Assembly (NCBI GenBank): GCA_902362715.1
Contig: CABIXN010000002.1
Location: 248,001-312,000 of the forward strand
DNA length: 64,000 bases
From: Lachnospiraceae bacterium
GTDB lineage: Bacteria; Bacillota; Clostridia; Lachnospirales; Lachnospiraceae
Reading direction: 5' to 3'
Shown one piece after another: positions 1 through 8,497 of this stretch (position 1 is the first letter of the stretch; every line of letters starts with the position of its first letter). The notes beneath the pieces are model-generated. The model did not search any database. It had not been told where the DNA came from and saw only the letters and a program-made list of their open reading frames with translations. The translations under genes and the position numbers were made by a program.

Positions 1-11
1 AAGTATAACAT

Positions 12-36
12 AGTTTGTTTAGAGAGTAAACAAACT
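12..36. promoter_or_regulatory. Probable XylR operator
   Basis: A perfect inverted repeat with arms AGTTTGTTTA and TAAACAAACT separated by GAGAG ends three bases before the -35 box of the xylB promoter. The GTTTGTTT/AAACAAAC half-sites match what is known of ROK-family XylR operators in Firmicutes. The downstream kinase is xylulokinase-like, which supports the reading. The identity of the regulator is inferred; no xylR lies in the window. Confidence 0.65.
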
Positions 37-38
37 TC

Positions 39-67
39 TTGACCATGGGTATACCCCGTGCTATAGT
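39..67 (+). promoter_or_regulatory. SigA-type promoter of the xylB operon
   Basis: TTGACC at 39-44 and TATAGT at 62-67 are separated by 17 bases. The spacer contains the 10-bp palindrome GGGTATACCC (47-56), a possible second operator. The start codon follows about 55 bases downstream with a strong GGAGG site at 112-116. Confidence 0.7.
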
Positions 68-124
68 GAAAATAATAAAACACAATTTTAAAGAGTGATA
101 AAAGAGAACAGAGGAGGTAACTGT

Positions 125-1597
125 ATGTTATATATCGGGGTTGATCTAGGAACATCTGCAGTAAAACTGCTGTTGATGGATGAAAAAGGTAAAATACATA
201 ATATTGTATCTAAAGAATATCCGCTGCACTTTCCACGGCCGGGCTGGTCAGAGCAGAATCCTGAAGACTGGTATGCACAGACAATAGAAGGTATCAGAGA
301 GCTTACGGCCGGATGTGAGAAAGAGCAGGTTGCAGGTATTAGTTTTGGCGGCCAGATGCACGGACTGGTGATTCTTGACAGGGATGACCGGGTGATCCGG
401 CCGGCGATTTTATGGAATGATGGCAGAACTGCTTTGGAAACGGATTATCTGAATCAGGAGATTGGAAAAGATAAGTTATCCCAATATACGGCTAATATTG
501 CATTTGCTGGATTTACTGCTCCTAAAATACTCTGGATTAAAAAACATGAACCTGAAAATTTTGCGGCTATTGCCAAAATAATGCTGCCGAAAGACTATCT
601 TGCTTACCGCCTGTCAGGAAGTTTTTGTACAGACGTATCAGATGCCTCAGGAATGCTTTTGTTCGATGTAAAGAATAAATGCTGGTCAAAAGAAATGATG
701 GAAATCTGCGGGGTAAGAGAAGACCAGCTGGCAAAGATTTATGAAAGCTATGAGGTGGTAGGAACATTAAAAGAAAGTGTTGCGGAAAAGCTTGGTTTAT
801 CTTTGGGTGTTAAAGTGATAGCCGGTGCGGGAGACAATGCCGCTGCTGCGGTGGGGACAGGAACAGTTGGCGGCGGAACCTGTAATCTTTCTCTTGGTAC
901 AAGCGGAACCATATTTATTGCCAGTGAAAAATTCGGAGTAGATTCTAACAATGCCCTGCATTCCTTTGCTCATGCCGATGGAAACTATCATCTGATGGGC
1001 TGTATGCTTTCGGCAGCATCATGCAATAAGTGGTGGATGGAGGAGATTCTGCAGACAAATGACTTTGCGGCAGAGCAGGCGAAGATAAAGAAACAGGGAA
1101 AGAATCATGTATTTTTCCTTCCATATCTGATGGGAGAACGTTCTCCCCACAACGATCCAAGTGCACGGGGGACGTTTATCGGCCTGACGATGGATTCAAC
1201 CAGGGTGGATATGACGCAGGCTGTTCTTGAGGGAGTTACGTTTGCATTAAGAGATTCCTTTGAAGTGGCAAAGTCACTTGGGATTCAGATTCAGAGAACT
1301 AAGATCTGCGGGGGCGGCGCGAAAAGTCCTCTCTGGAGACAGATGGTTGCGGATATTTTCAATGTAAAAGTAGACCTGATTGAAAGTGAAGAGGGTCCCG
1401 GCTATGGCGCGGCTATGCTGGCTGCAGTGGGCTGCGGTGAATTTTCGTCGGTGCAGGAGGCTGCGGATAAGCTGGTGAAAGTTGTAGAGACGGTAGAACC
1501 GGACCCGGAAACTGCCGCTTTGTATGAAGATAAGTATCAGAAATTCAGACAGATCTATCCGGCGGTAAAGGGGCTGTTTTCTGTCTTGGATAACTAA
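125..1597 (+). CDS. xylB: Xylulokinase-type FGGY sugar kinase
   Basis: A cytosolic FGGY-family carbohydrate kinase of about 490 residues, the usual length for xylulokinases; these phosphorylate D-xylulose or a related ketose with ATP. The N terminus carries the phosphate-binding DLGTSAVK motif, and the middle of the protein has the GDNAAAAVGTG segment of the FGGY fold. The start at 125 is preferred over the upstream in-frame ATG at 95 because GGAGGTAA lies just before it and the conserved fold begins immediately. It is first in an operon with a DUF4867 gene and an isomerase, behind a XylR-like operator. The exact substrate is not certain: the neighbouring isomerase is of the fucose/arabinose type, so a ketose other than xylulose is possible. 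Confidence 0.85.
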   Translation: MLYIGVDLGTSAVKLLLMDEKGKIHNIVSKEYPLHFPRPGWSEQNPEDWYAQTIEGIRELTAGCEKEQVAGISFGGQMHGLVILDRDDRVIRPAILWNDGRTALETDYLNQEIGKDKLSQYTANIAFAGFTAPKILWIKKHEPENFAAIAKIMLPKDYLAYRLSGSFCTDVSDASGMLLFDVKNKCWSKEMMEICGVREDQLAKIYESYEVVGTLKESVAEKLGLSLGVKVIAGAGDNAAAAVGTGTVGGGTCNLSLGTSGTIFIASEKFGVDSNNALHSFAHADGNYHLMGCMLSAASCNKWWMEEILQTNDFAAEQAKIKKQGKNHVFFLPYLMGERSPHNDPSARGTFIGLTMDSTRVDMTQAVLEGVTFALRDSFEVAKSLGIQIQRTKICGGGAKSPLWRQMVADIFNVKVDLIESEEGPGYGAAMLAAVGCGEFSSVQEAADKLVKVVETVEPDPETAALYEDKYQKFRQIYPAVKGLFSVLDN

Positions 1598-1611
1598 TTG
1601 CGGAGGATTTC

Positions 1612-2250
1612 ATGAAAATATATAAAATAACAGACACTGCTTTTCAAAAGTATGGGAAAGTAATCAGTGGTATAGATGTATCAGGAATTTTAAAAGCTAT
1701 GGAGATGGCTCCGTGCCCGGAAGATGTGGTGTATGTGGCTTCTGAACCGAAACTAGAAGCCGCTGAAGGCTCAGAACTAATAGAAAAAAGCCTGTTCGGT
1801 GGTATGCCGGCCCAGATCGGATACTGTAACGGACATAATAAAAAATTGAATGCGCTGGAGTATCACAGAAGCTCAGAGATTAATATTATGGCTACGGATG
1901 CAGTGTTTATGCTGGGGCTTGAACAGGATATTGAAGAAGAGGGGACTTACGATACCTCTAAGGTGGAAGTGTTTTTTGCGCCTAAAGGAAGTGTTATTGA
2001 AGTGTATGCAACAACCTTGCATTATGCGCCATGTAATCCCGGCCCGGAAGGCTTTAAAGTAGTTGTGGCTCTCCCTAAAGGGACTAACCTTGAATTGCAG
2101 GAGCAGACAGGCCCGCGTTTTGAGGACAGGCTGTTGTTTGCGGTGAATAAATGGCTGGTAGGACATCCCGAAGGGGGGCTTCCGGAGAATGCATTTATTG
2201 GATTGTATGGAAGAAACCTGTCTCTAGATGATAACAGCGGATGCAGGTAA
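1612..2250 (+). CDS. DUF4867 family protein, sugar-operon partner
   Basis: A 212-residue cytosolic protein that I recognise as DUF4867, a family without an established reaction. The pattern of alternating beta strands, with EVFFAPKGSVIEVYATTLHYAP in the middle, resembles cupin-type or ureidoglycolate-lyase-like barrels, where the His could bind a metal; that is inference. It starts 14 bases after xylB behind GGAGGATTTC and precedes the isomerase by about 70 bases, so it is co-transcribed with sugar-catabolic enzymes. A role as sugar epimerase/mutarotase or accessory isomerase would fit the position, but nothing in the sequence proves it. Confidence 0.7.
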   Translation: MKIYKITDTAFQKYGKVISGIDVSGILKAMEMAPCPEDVVYVASEPKLEAAEGSELIEKSLFGGMPAQIGYCNGHNKKLNALEYHRSSEINIMATDAVFMLGLEQDIEEEGTYDTSKVEVFFAPKGSVIEVYATTLHYAPCNPGPEGFKVVVALPKGTNLELQEQTGPRFEDRLLFAVNKWLVGHPEGGLPENAFIGLYGRNLSLDDNSGCR

Positions 2251-2322
2251 AAACAGAAGAAAAATAAAAAGTGAGATAGTGTCAAATGATTTATGAAAAA
2301 AAGTGAGATGGAGGATAGAAAA

Positions 2323-3807
2323 ATGGAAAATATGCCAAAAGTAAAAATTGGAATTGTAGCAGTCAGCCGGGACTGTTTTCCGGAATCGTTATCTGTGAAC
2401 CGCAGAAAAGGACTGGTTGAAGCTTATAAGGCAAAATATGACGGGGAAGATATTTATGAATGTCCGGTCTGTATTGTGGAGAGTGAGATAGACATGGTAA
2501 ATGCGCTGAAAGACATTCAGGCTGCCGGATGTAATGCACTGTGCGTATATCTTGGAAACTTCGGACCGGAAATCTCAGAGACTTTGCTGGTGAAGCATTT
2601 TGACGGTCCGGCTATGGTGGTGGCTGCAGCGGAAGAGTCTCAGAATAATCTGATTCAGGGACGCGGCGATGCATACTGTGGTATGTTAAATGCAAGCTAT
2701 AATCTGGCCCTGCGCAATACAAAGGCTTATATTCCGGAGTACCCAATAGGCACTTTTGAAGAAGCTGCGGATATGGTTCATGAATTTGTTCCAATTGCAA
2801 GAGCAGTGGCAGCCCTTGCGGAGCTTAAGATTATCAGCTTTGGACCGAGACCATTAAATTTCCTGGCCTGCAATGCGCCTATTAAACAGCTTTATAATCT
2901 TGGAGTGGAGATTGAAGAAAACTCAGAACTGGATTTGTTTGAAGCATTTAACAATCATGCAGGCGATCCGAGAATTCCTGATGTGGTAAAAGAAATGGAA
3001 GAAGAGCTTGGCGACGGAAACAAGAAACCGGAAATTCTTTCGAAGCTTGCACAGTATGAGCTGACACTTTTAGACTGGGTAAAAGATCATAAGGGATATC
3101 GGAAATATGTTGCAATTGCCGGAAAATGCTGGCCGGCATTTCAAACACAGTTTGGATTTGTTCCATGTTATGTAAATTCAAGGCTGGCTGGAAAAGGTAT
3201 TCCGGTTTCCTGTGAAGTTGATATTTACGGGGCGCTCAGTGAATTTATCGGGACAGTAGTTTCTCAGGATGCAGTGACACTGCTGGATATTAATAACAAT
3301 GTGCCGGCGGATATGTATGAGGAATCTATAAAAGGGACATTTCCATATGAGCATAAAGATACATTTATGGGATTCCATTGTGGGAATACCTGCACAAGAA
3401 AGCTGTCCTTCTGTGAAATGAAGTATCAGCTGATTATGGCAAGAAGTCTCCCGCAGGAGGTAACACAGGGAACACTAGAAGGGGATATTGTGCCGGGGAA
3501 TATTACATTTTATCGTCTCCAGAGCACTGCTGATAATAAGCTGCGGGCATATATTGCCCAGGGAGAGGTGCTTCCGGTGGCTGCAAAATCTTTTGGAAGC
3601 ATTGGCGTGTTTGCAATTCCGGAGATGGGGCGTTTTTACCGTCATGTACTGATTGAGAAAAACTACCCTCATCACGGAGCCGTTGCTTTTGGTCATTTTG
3701 GGAAAGCATTATATGAGGTATTTAAATATATTGGTGTGGATGTAGAAGAGATTAATTTCAATCAGCCAAAGGGAATGCTTTACAAAACAGAAAATCCTTT
3801 TGCATAA
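2323..3807 (+). CDS. L-fucose/L-arabinose isomerase family protein
   Basis: An enzyme of about 494 residues resembling the FucI/AraA superfamily, which interconverts aldoses and ketoses with a divalent metal. The N-terminal part has the Rossmann-like pattern of these enzymes (KIGIVAVSRDCFPESL) and the C-terminal half has the FHCGNT segment and late acidic/His residues expected for metal and substrate binding. Upstream in-frame ATGs exist at 2293 and 2308, but GGAGG at 2310-2314 sits eight bases before the ATG at 2323, so that start is chosen. It is the last gene of the xylB operon and is followed by a strong terminator. Together with the kinase it could convert an aldopentose or deoxyhexose to a phosphorylated ketose; the sugar is not determinable here. 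Confidence 0.75.
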   Translation: MENMPKVKIGIVAVSRDCFPESLSVNRRKGLVEAYKAKYDGEDIYECPVCIVESEIDMVNALKDIQAAGCNALCVYLGNFGPEISETLLVKHFDGPAMVVAAAEESQNNLIQGRGDAYCGMLNASYNLALRNTKAYIPEYPIGTFEEAADMVHEFVPIARAVAALAELKIISFGPRPLNFLACNAPIKQLYNLGVEIEENSELDLFEAFNNHAGDPRIPDVVKEMEEELGDGNKKPEILSKLAQYELTLLDWVKDHKGYRKYVAIAGKCWPAFQTQFGFVPCYVNSRLAGKGIPVSCEVDIYGALSEFIGTVVSQDAVTLLDINNNVPADMYEESIKGTFPYEHKDTFMGFHCGNTCTRKLSFCEMKYQLIMARSLPQEVTQGTLEGDIVPGNITFYRLQSTADNKLRAYIAQGEVLPVAAKSFGSIGVFAIPEMGRFYRHVLIEKNYPHHGAVAFGHFGKALYEVFKYIGVDVEEINFNQPKGMLYKTENPFA

Positions 3808-3848
3808 ATAAGCTGGAAAAGAATAACAGACAGAGGAATCGTCGTATG

Positions 3849-3885
3849 AAAAGGCCGCAAAGACAGTACGTTTTGCGGCCTTTTA
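3849..3885 (+). terminator. Intrinsic terminator of the sugar operon
   Basis: The arms AAAAGGCCGCAAA and TTTTGCGGCCTTTT flank a short loop and end in a T run. It lies 40 bases after the isomerase stop codon. Confidence 0.85.
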
Positions 3886-3971
3886 TCTGCCTGTATAAGA
3901 TATTTTTAAAAACGGGTTTATATGATTCGTAACATAAAAGAGTTACAGGCTAAAATTATCTTTTGATAAAA

Positions 3972-4048
3972 TGTTAACCATAAAACAACAAAAAGAGGTT
4001 GACAATTAAAAGAAAGATTATTATATTAATGTTTATAGTTAACATTAA
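3972..4048 (+). promoter_or_regulatory. bioY promoter with BirA-like operator and palindrome
   Basis: TTGACA (3999-4004) and TATATT (4022-4027) are 17 bases apart. TGTTAACC at 3972-3979 and GGTTGACA at 3997-4004 form an inverted pair overlapping the -35 box, like the TTGTTAACC/GGTTAACAA operators of biotin repressor BirA; the 17-base spacing is slightly longer than the commonly quoted one. A second inverted repeat, TTAATGTT-N7-AACATTAA (4026-4048), covers the -10 box and transcription start. Regulation of bioY by BirA is the inferred meaning. Confidence 0.65.
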
Positions 4049-4084
4049 GCTTTGAGTTTATATTAGGGAGTAAGGAGTTTATCA

Positions 4085-4630
4085 TTGGGTAAATCTGCAT
4101 TTAAAACAAAAGAACTGACAATAATGGCACTTTTTGCCGCATTGCTGTGTATTTCATCTTATATCAGTATTCCCCTGCCGTTTTCAGCGGTCAGTCTTAC
4201 TGCACAGACATTGATTATAAACATTATAGCGCTGCTTCTTTCGCCGAAAAAAGCGGGTATTACAGTTGGAATCTGGATATTGCTTGGTTTTGCGGGGCTT
4301 CCGGTGTTCTCCGGAGGCATGGGAGGACCTGCAAAATTATTTGGCCCAACAGGAGGATATATTTTTAGTTATCTGGCGGCTGTTATAGTAATTTCTTTGC
4401 TGAGAGGAAAAAAAGGAAATTTGTGGCGTCAGTTTCTGGTGACGATTGTCATAGGGATTCCCGTGATATATCTCGTGGGAACGCCATGGATGATGGCTGT
4501 GACCGGAATCGGCTGGCAGGCAGCTTTTGCCACCAGTGTACTTCCATTTATTCCGGGGGATATTCTAAAGTGTGTTGCTGCAGTATTTATCAGCAGGTCT
4601 CTGCGCAGAATTATAAATGAAAATGTATAA
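4085..4630 (+). CDS. bioY: Biotin transporter substrate-binding subunit BioY
   Basis: A 181-residue integral membrane protein of the BioY family, the S component that captures biotin in ECF-type or stand-alone uptake. Hydrophobic segments cover almost the whole length, about six membrane spans, and the family hallmark GPTGGYIFSYL is present near residue 90. Translation most likely starts at the TTG at 4085, eight bases behind AAGGAG; no ATG fits better. It is monocistronic, with its own promoter and BirA-like operator and a terminator at 4683. No EcfA/EcfT genes are nearby, so it would share the general ECF module or work alone. Confidence 0.9.
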   Translation: MGKSAFKTKELTIMALFAALLCISSYISIPLPFSAVSLTAQTLIINIIALLLSPKKAGITVGIWILLGFAGLPVFSGGMGGPAKLFGPTGGYIFSYLAAVIVISLLRGKKGNLWRQFLVTIVIGIPVIYLVGTPWMMAVTGIGWQAAFATSVLPFIPGDILKCVAAVFISRSLRRIINENV

Positions 4631-4682
4631 CAGTGGTGAAATAGAAGACATAAACAGGTTATAAGATAATTATTAAACGGGA

Positions 4683-4716
4683 AAGAGAGCTTGGAAACAG
4701 GCTCTCTTATTCTTTT
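4683..4716 (+). terminator. Terminator after bioY
   Basis: Arms AAGAGAGC and GCTCTCTT with a 10-base loop, followed by ATTCTTTT. Confidence 0.7.
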
Positions 4717-4740
4717 GCTTTCCATAAAACCGACAGAAAC

Positions 4741-4776
4741 CGTTAAGAAATCGTTAAGAAGTGACAAGTCTTCTTA
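4741..4776. promoter_or_regulatory. Direct repeats and inverted repeat upstream of the first two-component operon
   Basis: CGTTAAGAA occurs at 4741-4749 and again at 4752-4760, an 11-bp period typical of tandem OmpR-class response-regulator sites. The second copy also forms an inverted repeat, TAAGAAG-N8-CTTCTTA (4755-4776). The position about 100 bases before the regulator gene suggests autoregulation, which is inferred. Confidence 0.5.
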
Positions 4777-4862
4777 GAAAGATTTGATTGCTATTATTAG
4801 TTACAGAAAAGAAAAGATATCCTTTTGAAAGGATGTGCTTTATAATGGTGGGGAGGTGAAAA

Positions 4863-5570
4863 ATGATGAATATTTTAGTATGTGATGACGACAAAGAAAT
4901 TGTAGATGCTATTGAAATTTACCTGATGCCGGAAGGGTATCAGATCTTTAAAGCATATGATGGAATTCAGGCGATTGATATTATTAAGAAGCAGGAAATC
5001 CATCTGCTGTTAATTGATGTAATGATGCCGCGTATGGACGGTATCCGGGCTACATTAAAGATACGGGAACAGTACAACATACCGATTATTATTCTTTCGG
5101 CCAAGACGGAAGATGCAGATAAAGTAGTCGGGCTGAATGTGGGAGCAGATGATTATGTTGCAAAGCCATTCAATTCTCTAGAGCTGGTTGCAAGAGTGAA
5201 GTCGCAGCTGAGGCGCTACACAAAGCTTGGTACAATGTGTGCCGAGGCCGAACATAATATTTACCAGTCAGGGGGCCTGATGATTAATGATGATACCAAA
5301 CAGGTTACTATTGACGGAGAAGAAGTGCAGAAATTGACTCCAATGCAGTATAATGTACTGCTGTTTTTGTTAAAAAATAAAGGCAGGGTGTTTTCTATTG
5401 AGCAGATTTATGAAAACATCTGGAATGAAGACGCAGTGAATGTAGATAATACCGTAGCGGTCCATATCCGGCATATCCGGGAGAAAATTGAAATTAATCC
5501 GAAAGAGCCACAATATCTGAAAGTGGTCTGGGGTGTGGGATATAAAGTTGAAGATATTCCACCCCGTTAA
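4863..5570 (+). CDS. OmpR/PhoB-family response regulator
   Basis: A 235-residue DNA-binding response regulator. The receiver domain (about 1-120) has the acidic pocket CDDD near residue 8, the phospho-acceptor Asp52 in LLIDVMMPRMDG, and the conserved Lys in VAKPF. A winged-helix DNA-binding domain fills the C-terminal half (VHIRHIREKIE, VWGVGYK). The start at 4863 lies six bases after GGGAGG; a second ATG follows directly. It is paired with the histidine kinase 24 bases downstream and is closely similar to the regulator at 40836, so the two systems are paralogues. The signal and target genes are unknown, but tandem repeats upstream suggest it controls its own operon. Confidence 0.93.
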   Translation: MMNILVCDDDKEIVDAIEIYLMPEGYQIFKAYDGIQAIDIIKKQEIHLLLIDVMMPRMDGIRATLKIREQYNIPIIILSAKTEDADKVVGLNVGADDYVAKPFNSLELVARVKSQLRRYTKLGTMCAEAEHNIYQSGGLMINDDTKQVTIDGEEVQKLTPMQYNVLLFLLKNKGRVFSIEQIYENIWNEDAVNVDNTVAVHIRHIREKIEINPKEPQYLKVVWGVGYKVEDIPPR

Positions 5571-5594
5571 ACGGATGGAAAGGTAAAAGATAAA

Positions 5595-8264
5595 ATGAAT
5601 CATAAAAAAATATTCGGATCTTTGGGAACCAAAGTTCTAGTAATTGTTCTGACACTTTGCAGCGCTGCTGCCATTGTGGCAGGTTCTTATCTTGCGGCGC
5701 TCTGCCTAAACAGCGGAGCTGGCATGTCAGATCTGATGAACAGGTACTCTTATAATGAAACGTCCGCTTATGGAAGAAAGATCGCAGACAGCGGGCTGCA
5801 GGCGTTGAGGAATGATGCAGTAGTAGATAAACTGACAGTTGACGGAAAATTTGACGGAACACAGACCCTGGATATTATGCACCAGGATGCAGGCATCTCG
5901 TATGAAAAAAAGGATCCGGCGACTACTTATACCTTGAATGATCTTAAGAAACTTTACGAGTCAGATGAACGGACTGCGTTGGATCGTCTATCCTATGAGG
6001 ATGGGAGCAGCTGGAGTGAATATATAGATCTGACAGAAGTATATGAGAACGGGGATACGTATCTGAAGGATGAAAAAGGAAATGTGTATGAAACCTTTGC
6101 ACTTGGTGAATCTTTGAATAATCTGGCAGATGCAGATCTTGAGATAACCCCGGTTTATAAAATTATATTTGATCAGAAACAAAGGAGTGTGAAGCTGCAT
6201 GCCCTGAGCAATGCAGAGCTTGGCGATACTTCGCTGGAAGAGATTACGGAAACCGAGTTAAGAGCTATCCTGCTTTTGGGAGATGAAGTTTCGGCGCTGA
6301 TTAGTGACGGAAATGCAGATTATACGGATTATAATGGAGAATTTCTGTATTACTATTTTGCCGGGGCGGAATGTGAAAGTGCCCTCCCTCAAAGTAAAGA
6401 GACATTGGCCAGATATGCATTGAAAAACCCGGGAACAGTGTCTATCTCTGAGTTATATCATAAACTGACATCAGCTGTATATGAAGTCGGACAGACAGCT
6501 GAACTGCTGGCGGAAAAAGAGAACGGGCAGCAGCTTGGATATTACTATTACGTGGATTCCAAAGGAAAGGTGATTACCAATTATCCGGCCTGGTCAGAAC
6601 TTACCTATGAAGAAGCAAGAGACCAGCTGATTGGTCAGAAAGCGGAAAATACAGGAGCATATGCGGCCTGGGACAGCCAGACCTGGTCCGGAATTGAATC
6701 AGAAGGCACAGGCAATACCGGAAAAGAATTATTAGATCAGATAAAATATTTTGGTGAAGAGACATTGGGAGAATATCAGCTGATACTGGCCGAGAATAAG
6801 ACTGCTGCTGAAAACCTGGATTATGAGATACAGCAGAAAAAAGAGACTTATAATCAATATATAGCTATGGCCCCGGCAGCTCTGGTTCTTATAATTGCCG
6901 GAATTGCGGGTGTGATTGTATTCTTTATTATTTCTATTGTTCAGGCAGGCAGAAAAGGCCCCGGGAAAGAGCGGTATGCCAGTACATTTGCAAGATGTAT
7001 ACCCATTGAGATTTTAATTATCATAGATATTGTCTGCTGGGTAATCTGGGCATCAGTTGTGGCAGCTGTTTCATCGGGCTTGTATCCGGGTACCTATACA
7101 GCGGCCAGTGCAGGAATGCTGGTATACTTTATGGCAGTGGTTTTAAGTTTTACAGGTTTGATGCAATGGGAGCTGCTGACAATTATCTGTAAGGGAAAAG
7201 CGAAATCATTACTGAAAAATTCACTGATTCAAATAGCTGCGACAAAATTAAAACAAGTCATTTCAAATGCATATGGAACCCGAAAGATCACAGGAAAACT
7301 GGTGATGTGTTTCTGTTTCTTTGCAGCTGCCAATATTATCTGCCTGCTGCTGAGTTTTATCGGGATAGGAATCCCTCTGTTTATTCTTTTGTGGGGAGCG
7401 GTACTGATCTTCCTAATGAAGCAGTGTGTACAGCGCCAGAAAGTAAAGGAAGGAATCCATGAAATCGCAGGAGGTAATCTGAATTTTCAGATTCCGGTGG
7501 AAGACCTTACCGGAGATAATCTTGAAATGGCTAATGATATGAATAATGTCCGGGAAGGAATGCAGAATGCCATTCAAGAGCAGATGAAAAGTGAACGGCT
7601 GAGAACAGATCTGATTACGAATGTTTCCCATGACATAAAAACGCCGCTGACTTCTATTATTAATTATGTAGATATTTTGAAGAGGGAAGACATTCAGGAT
7701 GAAAAAATCAGAAGCTATATAGAGATTCTGGACCGGAAATCCCAGAGATTAAAACATCTTACAGAGGATTTGGTAGAGGCTTCAAAAATCAGCTCAGGAA
7801 ATATTAATCTGAATATTGATGAAATTAATCTGAAACAGCTGCTAAAACAGACAAACGGTGAATTTGAAGAGAAGTTCGCAAGAAAAAATCTGAGTCTTGT
7901 ATGTACACTTCCGGAAAGCCAGATGCTGATTCGGGCAGATGGAAGAAGAATGTGGCGGGTCATTGAAAACTTATATAATAATGCCGCTAAATATGCGATG
8001 CCAAATACAAGAGTCTATGTGGATGGAGAGTTCAAAAATGGAAAGGTAATAGTAACAATAAAGAATATGTCTGAATATCCGCTGAATTTTAGTGCCGAAG
8101 AGCTTATGGAACGATTTGTCCGTGGGGATGTATCAAGGAATACAGAAGGAAGCGGTCTGGGACTTGAGATAGCAAGAAACCTGACTGTGATGCAGAAAGG
8201 CTCCTTTGATATTTATCTGGATGGAGATCTGTTTAAAGTAACAATTGCTTTTGATGCGGTTTAA
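5595..8264 (+). CDS. Sensor histidine kinase with large extracytoplasmic domain
   Basis: An 889-residue membrane sensor kinase, partner of the preceding regulator. One membrane span lies at about residues 12-38, followed by an extracellular region of nearly 390 residues, then several spans from about 425 to 615. After a HAMP-like linker comes the dimerisation domain with the phospho-acceptor His679 in NVSHDIKTPLTS, and the ATP-binding domain with an N box (NLYNNAAKYA) and a GSGLGLEIARNL G box. The C-terminal architecture matches the kinase at 41544, but the extracellular part is more than twice as long. The sensor domain resembles no family I can name. The gene is followed by a strong terminator. 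Confidence 0.92.
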   Translation: MNHKKIFGSLGTKVLVIVLTLCSAAAIVAGSYLAALCLNSGAGMSDLMNRYSYNETSAYGRKIADSGLQALRNDAVVDKLTVDGKFDGTQTLDIMHQDAGISYEKKDPATTYTLNDLKKLYESDERTALDRLSYEDGSSWSEYIDLTEVYENGDTYLKDEKGNVYETFALGESLNNLADADLEITPVYKIIFDQKQRSVKLHALSNAELGDTSLEEITETELRAILLLGDEVSALISDGNADYTDYNGEFLYYYFAGAECESALPQSKETLARYALKNPGTVSISELYHKLTSAVYEVGQTAELLAEKENGQQLGYYYYVDSKGKVITNYPAWSELTYEEARDQLIGQKAENTGAYAAWDSQTWSGIESEGTGNTGKELLDQIKYFGEETLGEYQLILAENKTAAENLDYEIQQKKETYNQYIAMAPAALVLIIAGIAGVIVFFIISIVQAGRKGPGKERYASTFARCIPIEILIIIDIVCWVIWASVVAAVSSGLYPGTYTAASAGMLVYFMAVVLSFTGLMQWELLTIICKGKAKSLLKNSLIQIAATKLKQVISNAYGTRKITGKLVMCFCFFAAANIICLLLSFIGIGIPLFILLWGAVLIFLMKQCVQRQKVKEGIHEIAGGNLNFQIPVEDLTGDNLEMANDMNNVREGMQNAIQEQMKSERLRTDLITNVSHDIKTPLTSIINYVDILKREDIQDEKIRSYIEILDRKSQRLKHLTEDLVEASKISSGNINLNIDEINLKQLLKQTNGEFEEKFARKNLSLVCTLPESQMLIRADGRRMWRVIENLYNNAAKYAMPNTRVYVDGEFKNGKVIVTIKNMSEYPLNFSAEELMERFVRGDVSRNTEGSGLGLEIARNLTVMQKGSFDIYLDGDLFKVTIAFDAV

Positions 8265-8330
8265 AGTGCAGGCAGATTGCCATTAAAGAATGAATGTCTG
8301 TATCTGGGGCAGTCTATACAATTTAACAAG

Positions 8331-8383
8331 GGCGGATTCGACGCAGGCAGATATTGCAAAAAGTTGTCGAATCCGCCTTTTTC
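8331..8383 (+). terminator. Terminator after the first two-component operon
   Basis: GGCGGATTCGAC (8331-8342) pairs perfectly with GTCGAATCCGCC (8366-8377) and is followed by a run of T. Confidence 0.85.
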
Positions 8384-8430
8384 CTGTTATAAGAGGGCAG
8401 TTTATGCCGAAACTTGCGATGAAAAGAGGA

Positions 8431-8458
8431 TTGAGCACAGGAATATCTATGTTATACT
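8431..8458 (+). promoter_or_regulatory. Promoter of the MerR-like gene
   Basis: TTGAGC (8431-8436) and TATACT (8453-8458) are 16 bases apart, with a TGn extended -10 element at 8450. Confidence 0.55.
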
Positions 8459-8497
8459 TGTTTTAACAGTAAGTGGACTGTAAAAGGAGGTCAGAAA

